A stretch of 10,969 bases of DNA from Candidatus Eiseniibacteriota bacterium (lineage in GTDB: Bacteria > Arandabacterota > Arandabacteria > Arandabacterales > Arandabacteraceae): NCBI GenBank assembly GCA_030622265.1, contig JAUXGG010000026.1:1-10969 (forward strand), given 5' to 3'. The notes below the pieces were generated by a model. It was not told the origin of the DNA, searched no databases, and saw nothing but the letters and a program-made list of their open reading frames with translations. The stretch's first letter is position 1, and each line of letters starts with the position of its first letter. Both the position numbers and the translations under genes were made by a program. This document shows, one piece after another, positions 5,315 to 10,969 of the stretch.

Positions 5315-6664
5315 ATGAATAGCAAGTGGGTCCTGGGAGCGGCGCTGGCAGCCCTGGCTATCTGCACCGTCGCGGGCCAGGCCGTCTCTGCCACCCGGAT
5401 GACCATCGAGGATTGTCTCAGGCAAGCCCTGGAGCTCAACCCCAACCTCCTGGATGCCGCCGAGGCGATCGATCAGGCCGAGAGCGGGATCACCGAGGCC
5501 AGGTCGGGCTATCTGCCCCAGCTCAACTTCCGGGGAAGCTATAACTTCCTGGAGAAAACCCAGAGCTTTGCTTTCCCGGATCCCATAACCGGCGGGATAG
5601 TGGACATGGAGCTCGATTTCACCCGCGACTACACGTTCCAGTTCTTCCTGAACCAGCCGCTCTACACGGGCGGAAGGCTTTCAAGCTCCTATAAGATCGC
5701 CAGGTACAGCGAGACAATGTCGGAGACAGACCTCGAGCGGCGCCAGGCGGACGTGGCCCTCGATGTCGCGCGCTCTTTCTACTCGCTCATCCTGGCGCGC
5801 GAGGCGGTCACGGTTTCCACGGAAGCCATAGACAATGCCTCGGAGTTCCTGCGGGTGGTGAAGGCCAGGTACGAGACGGGTGAAGCCTCGAGTTTCGAGG
5901 TCATGCGGGCCGAGGTGGAGGTGAGCAATCTCCAGCCCATCCTCATAAGAGCGAGGAACGGAATCAACCTGAGCGAGCTCCTGATCAAGAAGGCCATGGG
6001 CGTGAGGCAGGATGAGGAGATCGATTTCATCGGGGAATTCAAGTACTACGACTATGAGATCACTGCCGAGGACGCCATCCGGATGGCCATGGAGAACCGA
6101 CCGGAAATCAGGATGGCCGACCTTCAGGGCTCTATCGCGGAGGCCTCGATCAATCTGGCCAGGTCGAGCTGGTTTCCTGTCCTCTCGCTTGACCTTAACT
6201 ACGACTTCCGGATGGACAATATCACGGTGGATCCGGACAAGGTAGAGGACACCTATGGCGGCTATCTCATCGTCAGCCTTCCCATCTTCGATGGTTTCCG
6301 CACGAGGTCGCAGGTAGCCGAAGCCAGGTCGGTCAAGAGGCAGGCCGACATCTACAAGGGCAATCTCGAGGACCTGATCGAGCTCGAGGTGCGTGGCGTG
6401 CTCCTCGACGTGGAGGCCGCACGCGAGACGCTCAAGTCGCAGGAAAGGAACGTTGAGATGGCCCAGGAGGGCCTGGACATAGCGAACGAACGATATCTCC
6501 AGGGGTATGCCACCAACCTGGAGGTCCTGGACGCGCAACTGGCCCTCAACACGGCCAAGCGGAACAGGCTGGAGGCGGTTCATGATCTTAACGTGGCGGT
6601 GGCGCAGGCAATGAGAGCAATGGGAATTCTCCTTAAGGACTTTAAAGCAGGAGCTCGACCATGA
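5315..6664 (+). CDS. TolC-like outer membrane efflux channel protein
   Basis: A 449-residue outer membrane factor, a usual length for the family. A signal peptide (Lys4, hydrophobic 6-20, cleavage probably after Ala-Val-Ser-Ala at 26) sends it to the periplasm; Cys17 is not in a valid lipobox, so it is not an obvious lipoprotein. Two OEP repeats are visible, about 28-228 and 249-440. Each has the strand-entry motif, Gln-Pro-Leu-Tyr-Thr-Gly-Gly-Arg (114-121) and Leu-Pro-Ile-Phe-Asp-Gly-Phe-Arg (322-329), and the helix motif Arg-Tyr-x3-Gly-x-Ala-(Ser/Thr)-x2-Glu-Val at 185 and 393. Family members form trimeric beta-barrels with a long periplasmic alpha-helical tunnel that docks to an inner membrane pump. 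ATG 5315 follows GGAGGT (5300-5305) by 9 nt. The stop overlaps the adaptor start by 4 nt (ATGA at 6661), so it is the first pump gene of one operon. The substrate is unknown. Confidence 0.93.
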   Translation: MNSKWVLGAALAALAICTVAGQAVSATRMTIEDCLRQALELNPNLLDAAEAIDQAESGITEARSGYLPQLNFRGSYNFLEKTQSFAFPDPITGGIVDMELDFTRDYTFQFFLNQPLYTGGRLSSSYKIARYSETMSETDLERRQADVALDVARSFYSLILAREAVTVSTEAIDNASEFLRVVKARYETGEASSFEVMRAEVEVSNLQPILIRARNGINLSELLIKKAMGVRQDEEIDFIGEFKYYDYEITAEDAIRMAMENRPEIRMADLQGSIAEASINLARSSWFPVLSLDLNYDFRMDNITVDPDKVEDTYGGYLIVSLPIFDGFRTRSQVAEARSVKRQADIYKGNLEDLIELEVRGVLLDVEAARETLKSQERNVEMAQEGLDIANERYLQGYATNLEVLDAQLALNTAKRNRLEAVHDLNVAVAQAMRAMGILLKDFKAGARP

Positions 6665-7593
6665 AGCGGGCAATCATCCCGATCGTGATAATAGTGGTAG
6701 CGCTGGCGGCAGTCTATTTTCTGAGAATCAGGGCCATCGAGCAGGGCAGGCTGGAGCGGGAGAGCAAGGTGAACGCCGCCGACGGCGATGCCACCGTTCC
6801 GGTGAGGGTCGAATCCGTGACAACCGGCGATGTGGAACGCCTCTTGAGATACACCGGCACCGTGGAGTCCAAGGAAGAGGTGGACGTCTACTCCAAGATC
6901 TCCGGCCGCATAATCGAGCGCAGGGTGGTCCGGGGCGACCGGGTGAGCAAGGGCCAGGTCGTTGCGATCATAGACCCCGAGATCACCGGGCAGCGCTTTG
7001 AGCCCTTCGAGGTAACGGCGCCTCTTACAGGCAAGGTATCCATGGTGTATCTCGATCCGGGAACTTACATCAACCAGATGCAGCCGATCGTACGGGTGAT
7101 CGACGATAGCTCGGTCAAGGTCATGATCGGCGTGCTCGAGAAGGACTATCACCTGGTCAAGGAAGGTATCCCGGTCAGGATGGTCTTCGACGCTCTTCCG
7201 GGCGAGACCACCGCGGCCAGGATAACCAACCGCAGCCCCGTGGTTAATCCCAGGACGGGCACATCCGAGACCGAGATCATGCTCACCAATGCCAAGGGGA
7301 TGCTCAAGGCAGGCATGTTTGCCCGGGTCGAGGTGATTACCGAGATCCACGAGGATGCGGCCCTGATGCCCCTGGCGGCCACGCTCACCGAGGTGCTACC
7401 GGGCAGGGGAGTCCGGGTGGAGACCGCGGTATTCGTGGTCGCTGGAGATACGGGCGAAGAGCGAAACGTGGTGTTGGGGCTTGCGGGACCCACCCACTAC
7501 GAGGTCCTCGAGGGGCTTGCCCCCGGCGAGCAGGTTGTCGTGGTGGGGCAGAATCTCCTGAGTGACGGTGCCAGGATAAGTATTACCGAGTAA
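6661..7593 (+). CDS. RND periplasmic adaptor (membrane fusion protein), lacking the alpha-hairpin
   Basis: A 310-residue adaptor of the HlyD/AcrA family, joining the inner membrane RND transporter to the outer membrane channel. Residues 4-21 form an uncleaved-looking membrane anchor (no lipobox). The lipoyl domain halves are at about 74-105 (through Gly-Asp-Arg-Val-Ser-Lys-Gly-Gln-Val-Val) and 117-147 (Val-Thr-Ala-Pro-Leu-Thr-Gly-Lys-Val). Only about 11 residues separate them (106-116), where typical AcrA-type adaptors carry a coiled-coil hairpin of many tens of residues. A beta-barrel domain follows (about 150-230: Gly-Met-Leu-Lys-Ala-Gly-Met-Phe-Ala-Arg-Val near 213-223), then a membrane-proximal domain (to 310, with Gly-Leu-Ala-Pro-Gly-Glu-Gln-Val at 285-292). 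The frame is continuous, so the short linker is not a frameshift. ATG 6661 has AGGAG (6649-6653) 7 nt upstream. It lies in the same operon as its channel and transporter. Confidence 0.93.
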   Translation: MKRAIIPIVIIVVALAAVYFLRIRAIEQGRLERESKVNAADGDATVPVRVESVTTGDVERLLRYTGTVESKEEVDVYSKISGRIIERRVVRGDRVSKGQVVAIIDPEITGQRFEPFEVTAPLTGKVSMVYLDPGTYINQMQPIVRVIDDSSVKVMIGVLEKDYHLVKEGIPVRMVFDALPGETTAARITNRSPVVNPRTGTSETEIMLTNAKGMLKAGMFARVEVITEIHEDAALMPLAATLTEVLPGRGVRVETAVFVVAGDTGEERNVVLGLAGPTHYEVLEGLAPGEQVVVVGQNLLSDGARISITE

Positions 7594-7610
7594 GATAGAG
7601 GAGTCGGGGA

Positions 7611-10600
7611 ATGGGGCTTCCAGGCGCATCAACATCCAGACCAGTCACCTTCCTGATGCTTTATGTCGCCATCATAGGCGTCGGGCTGGTCAGCCTCTCC
7701 AAGTTGAGCATCGATCTCTATCCCGACATAGATTTCCCCACCGTGACCGTGGTCACCACCTATGAGGGCGTCTCGCCCGAGGATATAGAGACCCTCATCA
7801 CCAAGCCCATCGAGGAGATGGTCGCCTCGGTCGAGGATGTTGATGAGGTGACATCGGGCTCGCGCGAGGGCATGTCGGTGGTGATGGTCCGGTTCAAGTG
7901 GGGCAAGGACATGGACATCGCCTCTCTGGATGTCAGGGAAGCGGTGGATTTCATCAAGCCCTTCCTGCCTGAGGATGCGGACGATCCCTTCATATTCAAG
8001 TTCTCAACAGAGTCGATGCCGATCCTCTTCCTGGGTCTGGGAGGCGACTATTCGCTGTCCGAGCTCAGGAAGATCGCCGAGGACCAGGTCGAGCCGCGGA
8101 TCGAGAGGATCCAGGGAGTGGCCTCGGTCTTTACCCAGGGGGGAAGGGACCGGGAGATCCATGTCTATGCGGACGATGAGAAACTCAAGGCCTATGGCTT
8201 GAGCCTGAACCACCTGGTCCGCGCCCTCATGATGGAGAATGTCAGGGTTCCGGGGGGCAGGATCGAGCAGGGCAGGAGCGATTTCCTGGTAAGAACCACC
8301 GGTGAGTTTAAGAGCGTCGGGGAGATAAATGATGTGGTGGTCTCCCGGGTGGAAGGCTCTCCGGTCTATCTCAGGGACGTGGCCATCGTTGAGGACGCCT
8401 TCGCCGACCGCGTCGAGGAGATACGCCTCGGTGGCAAGCCCGGCGTGATGGTGATGATCCAGAAGCAGTCCACCGCGAACACCGTCAAGGTCGCCGAAAG
8501 GGTAATCGAGGAATTGCCCAGGATTGAGAAGGCCCTCGATGTGGAATTCGTAAGAGTGATGGATTCGGCCAAGTACATCAAGCAGTCGGTGGGGAACCTG
8601 CGCTCGGTCGGCCTTCAGGGCGCCATACTTGCCGTGATTGTCCTTTTCATATTCCTTCGCAATATCCCATCCACCTTTATCATTGCCACCTCGATACCGG
8701 TTTCCCTGATCGCCACCTTCATCGTGATGCGCCTCGCCAATGTGACGCTAAATATGATCTCCATGGGCGGCCTCGCCCTCGGCATAGGAATGTTCGTCGA
8801 TAGTTCCATTGTGGTGCTGGAGAATATCTTCCGGCAGCGGGAGAAAGGACTTACGCGCAGGGAGGCCGCGGTCTACGGGACCGGGGAGGTCGCCGCGGCG
8901 ATCACGGCCTCGGTGCTTACGACGGTTGCTGTTTTCCTTCCCGTGGTCTTTGTGCCCGGCATTGCCGGCATCCTCTTCCGGGACATGGCTCTCACCGTGG
9001 TTTTTGCATTGCTGTGCTCGCTCTTTGTTGCGCTCACCCTGATTCCGCTCCTTGCCTCCAAGGTCCTTTCGGTGAAGCGCAAGGCGGGACGGGAGAAGAC
9101 GGCCGCCGCCCTGGGAGGCACCTACGAGAAAATCCTGCGGTGGTCGCTGAGGCACCGCAAGATCACGCTTGCGATCGTACTGGTGATCTTTGTATTCAGC
9201 ATGAGCCTGATACGCTTCGTCGGGGTCGAGTTCATCCCCGCCAGCGAGCCCGGGGAGTTCCAGGTAACAGTCGAGATGCCCGTGGGCACCAGGCTGGAGG
9301 TCACCCAGCAGGCCGTTGAGGCCGTGGAAGACCTGATCGAGCGTGAAGTGCCCGAGACCGAGAACATGTTCGCGCGAGTGGGGCAGGGCTCCGGTTTCGC
9401 CGCGATCTTCGGGGGTACCGGGAGCCACATGGGAAGAGTGTGGTTCCGGGTCGTTACCCTCGGCGAGAGGGACCGGAGCGATGAGGACATCCGGCTCGCG
9501 CTTAAGGAGCCCATGAAGCAGATTCCGGGCGCCCAGGCCTATTTCGAGGCCGATGCCTTCTCGCAGATGATGTTCGGCGGGGCGCGCCTCGTTGTCGAGA
9601 TCTACGGGCATGATCTTGCCGATGCCAGAGCGGTCGCCCAGGATGTTAAGCGTATCCTCGAAGGCGTTTACGGAACCACCGATGTCAGGATCAGCCGCCA
9701 GGAGGGGAAACCAGAGTCCCATATCGTGATAGACCGCGAGAAGGCGGCCTACTACGGTCTCAGCGTGAACTCGATCGCTAACTCGATCCAGACCGCCGTG
9801 ATGGGAAGCATCGCCGGCCAGTACCGGGAGGGGGGCCACGAATACTCGATCCGGGTCCGGCTTCCCGATGAGAAGCGGCGCTCGCTTGAGGACGTGATGA
9901 ATGTGCTCATTCCCACGCCGATGGGCGATCCTGTGCCGCTGGCCTCAGTCGCCAGGATGGAAGTGACTGCGGGGCCGGTGGAGATCGAGCGAAAGAGCCA
10001 GCAGAGGCTGGTATCGGTTACCGGCAACCTCACGGGTGAGCGCGATCTGGGGAGCGTGGTGAATGACTTAAGGGAGAAGCTCGAGGACTTGAGGGTGCCA
10101 CCCGACTTCTCGGCGGTGGTTGCCGGAGAGGCCGAGGACGTTGCCAGCTCTTTCAGGTGGCTCGGCCTGGCCATGCTGGGAGCCATCTTCCTGGTCTACA
10201 TGGTGATGGCCTCGCAGTTTGAGTCGCTTCGCCATCCTTTCATAATCATGTTCTCGCTGCCGCTTTCCTTTATCGGGGTCTCCTGGATGCTCTTCCTTAC
10301 CGGTACGACCCTGAGTATTAACTCCATCACGGGCGTGATCGTGCTCTCCGGTATCGTGGTAAACAATGCGATCATCCTGGTGGACTACACCAATCTGTTG
10401 AGGGCCAGGGGCCTGCCGCTCGAGGAGGCGGTGGTCCAGGCCGCCGGGACGCGCCGCCGTCCCATCCTGATGACGGCCTTCACCACCATGCTGGCCATGA
10501 CCCCGATGGCCCTGGGCCTGGGCGCGGGCTCGGAGCTCAATTCCCCCATGGCAAGGGCGGTGATCGGTGGACTGGCGACATCCACGTTTCTGACTCTGGT

Positions 10601-10670
10601 CATAATTCCAGTGGTCTACATGAGTTTCGAGACTCTCCTGGAGAGATTCAAGCGCAAGAAGACGGCCTGA
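7611..10670 (+). CDS. RND efflux transporter, HAE1/AcrB-like family
   Basis: This 1019-residue inner membrane transporter has full length for the family, with the expected duplicated layout: TM1 at about 11-30, a large periplasmic loop to about 330, TM2-6 at about 333-486, TM7 near 518-537, a second loop to about 845, and TM8-12 at about 849-1005. Family motifs include Asp-Leu-Tyr-Pro-Asp-Ile-Asp-Phe-Pro (35-43) and Gly-Val-Glu-Phe-Ile-Pro (538-543). TM4 reads Gly-Met-Phe-Val-Asp-Ser-Ser-Ile-Val-Val-Leu-Glu-Asn (393-405), so Asp397 matches AcrB Asp407 but Asp408 is Ser398. In TM10, Asn918 stands at the Lys940 position. These substitutions place it nearer SwrC-like HAE1 pumps than AcrB. Such transporters use the proton or sodium gradient to export hydrophobic compounds or lipids; the substrate here is unknown. 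ATG 7611 has AGAGGAG (7597-7603) 7 nt upstream, 17 bp after the adaptor stop. Confidence 0.95.
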   Translation: MGLPGASTSRPVTFLMLYVAIIGVGLVSLSKLSIDLYPDIDFPTVTVVTTYEGVSPEDIETLITKPIEEMVASVEDVDEVTSGSREGMSVVMVRFKWGKDMDIASLDVREAVDFIKPFLPEDADDPFIFKFSTESMPILFLGLGGDYSLSELRKIAEDQVEPRIERIQGVASVFTQGGRDREIHVYADDEKLKAYGLSLNHLVRALMMENVRVPGGRIEQGRSDFLVRTTGEFKSVGEINDVVVSRVEGSPVYLRDVAIVEDAFADRVEEIRLGGKPGVMVMIQKQSTANTVKVAERVIEELPRIEKALDVEFVRVMDSAKYIKQSVGNLRSVGLQGAILAVIVLFIFLRNIPSTFIIATSIPVSLIATFIVMRLANVTLNMISMGGLALGIGMFVDSSIVVLENIFRQREKGLTRREAAVYGTGEVAAAITASVLTTVAVFLPVVFVPGIAGILFRDMALTVVFALLCSLFVALTLIPLLASKVLSVKRKAGREKTAAALGGTYEKILRWSLRHRKITLAIVLVIFVFSMSLIRFVGVEFIPASEPGEFQVTVEMPVGTRLEVTQQAVEAVEDLIEREVPETENMFARVGQGSGFAAIFGGTGSHMGRVWFRVVTLGERDRSDEDIRLALKEPMKQIPGAQAYFEADAFSQMMFGGARLVVEIYGHDLADARAVAQDVKRILEGVYGTTDVRISRQEGKPESHIVIDREKAAYYGLSVNSIANSIQTAVMGSIAGQYREGGHEYSIRVRLPDEKRRSLEDVMNVLIPTPMGDPVPLASVARMEVTAGPVEIERKSQQRLVSVTGNLTGERDLGSVVNDLREKLEDLRVPPDFSAVVAGEAEDVASSFRWLGLAMLGAIFLVYMVMASQFESLRHPFIIMFSLPLSFIGVSWMLFLTGTTLSINSITGVIVLSGIVVNNAIILVDYTNLLRARGLPLEEAVVQAAGTRRRPILMTAFTTMLAMTPMALGLGAGSELNSPMARAVIGGLATSTFLTLVIIPVVYMSFETLLERFKRKKTA

Positions 10671-10696
10671 CAGGAAGGCCGCTTGAGAGGTGCCCT

Positions 10697-10969
10697 ATGG
10701 CTAAGGAAATGATCGTGGTCATCTTCAACTCCTCCATCGAGGAGGAGATGATGGAATCTCTCAAGGCGGCCGGAATGGAGTGTTTTACCAAGATCCCGGG
10801 GGTACACGGGTCGGGTGAGTACTCCGAGCCGAGGCTCGACTCCCATGTCTGGCCCGGCACCAATGCCCTTCTGATGATCGCGGCCGAAGAGGGGATCAGG
10901 GGACCACGGCTTGAGGCCGTAAGGAAGATGAAGGAGCGCCACCGGAAGGAAGGTGTCCACGCTTTCGTC
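10697..10969 (+). CDS. PII-like transporter-associated protein, PG0541 family, 3' end missing
   Basis: ATG 10697 has GAGAGG (10685-10690) 6 nt upstream and lies 26 bp after the RND gene stop; the frame is open for 91 codons to the window end. The product has the small ferredoxin-like pattern of PII proteins: a first strand (Met-Ile-Val-Val-Ile-Phe), a Glu-rich helix with Leu-Lys-Ala-Ala-Gly-Met, then a Gly-rich loop (about 35-45) and the stretch Pro-Arg-Leu-Asp-Ser-His-Val-Trp-Pro-Gly-Thr-Asn at 45-56. The last is what I recognise from the PG0541 family, named for a Porphyromonas gingivalis gene behind an RND pump (PG0538-0540). The missing tail is probably only a few residues. PII-like proteins usually bind a nucleotide or metal and regulate a membrane transporter, so a role in gating or tuning this pump is likely but inferred. 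Family call good; ligand unknown. Confidence 0.85.
   Translation, partial: MAKEMIVVIFNSSIEEEMMESLKAAGMECFTKIPGVHGSGEYSEPRLDSHVWPGTNALLMIAAEEGIRGPRLEAVRKMKERHRKEGVHAFV

Noticed and set aside
5315..5392. Lipoprotein signal (Cys17) in the TolC-like protein
   Set aside because: The residues before Cys17 are Leu-Ala-Ile, and Ile at -1 does not fit a lipobox; the Ala-Val-Ser-Ala cleavage site at 26 explains the signal peptide.
5681..6673. Long - strand open frame (330 codons) opposite the TolC-like gene
   Set aside because: Shadow of the channel gene; composition is His/Val/Leu-rich with no recognisable domain.
8748..9839. Long - strand open frame (363 codons) opposite the RND gene
   Set aside because: It is antisense to a highly conserved transporter, with His/Gly/Asp-rich low-complexity composition typical of the complement of a GC-rich gene; no motif or ribosome site.

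Overview
The window is GC-rich DNA from a diderm (Gram-negative-type) bacterium: it encodes a TolC-like outer membrane channel, a periplasmic adaptor, several exported proteins and an ECF sigma/anti-sigma pair. The lineage cannot be fixed from the sequence alone. DUF3857/transglutaminase-like exported proteins, a PG0541-type PII-like protein behind an RND pump, and GGGGTCAGG/CCTGACCCC palindromic repeats would fit Desulfobacterota or an uncultured FCB-type phylum better than an enteric proteobacterium, but this is inference.

Left part (1-2838, + strand): two consecutive DUF3857/transglutaminase-type genes 12 bp apart. The first is cut by the window start and keeps the His and Asp of a transglutaminase-like active site. 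The second is complete and exported, but the positions that should hold the catalytic Cys and His are both Pro, so it looks like a catalytically dead paralogue. A convergent junction with a 9-bp-stem hairpin follows.

Middle part (2897-4801): an ECF sigma factor gene and its zinc-finger, membrane-anchored anti-sigma gene lie on the - strand as a translationally coupled pair. Divergent from them is a three-helix DUF6249-like membrane protein. The 240-bp divergent intergenic region holds two back-to-back promoter-like elements with the same architecture, TGAAAC-N16-YGGTCWA. This suggests that the sigma factor drives both its own operon and the membrane protein gene.

Repeat-rich spacer (4802-4992): a 46-bp imperfect palindrome bounded by GGGGTCAGG/CCTGACCCC, then a perfect 34-bp tandem duplication carrying the same CCTGACCCC core. 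It resembles a REP-type dispersed element.

Right part (4993-10969, + strand): a 53-codon single-helix membrane protein gene with a strong ribosome binding site, a possible 20-codon leader peptide, then a tripartite RND efflux operon: TolC-like channel, adaptor, HAE1-type RND transporter and a PII-like PG0541-family protein cut by the window end. The pump genes overlap or are separated by at most 26 bp. Two features are unusual: the adaptor has essentially no alpha-helical hairpin between its lipoyl halves, and the transporter has Asp-Ser-Asn where AcrB has Asp-Asp-Lys in the proton relay. The pump's substrate cannot be told from sequence.
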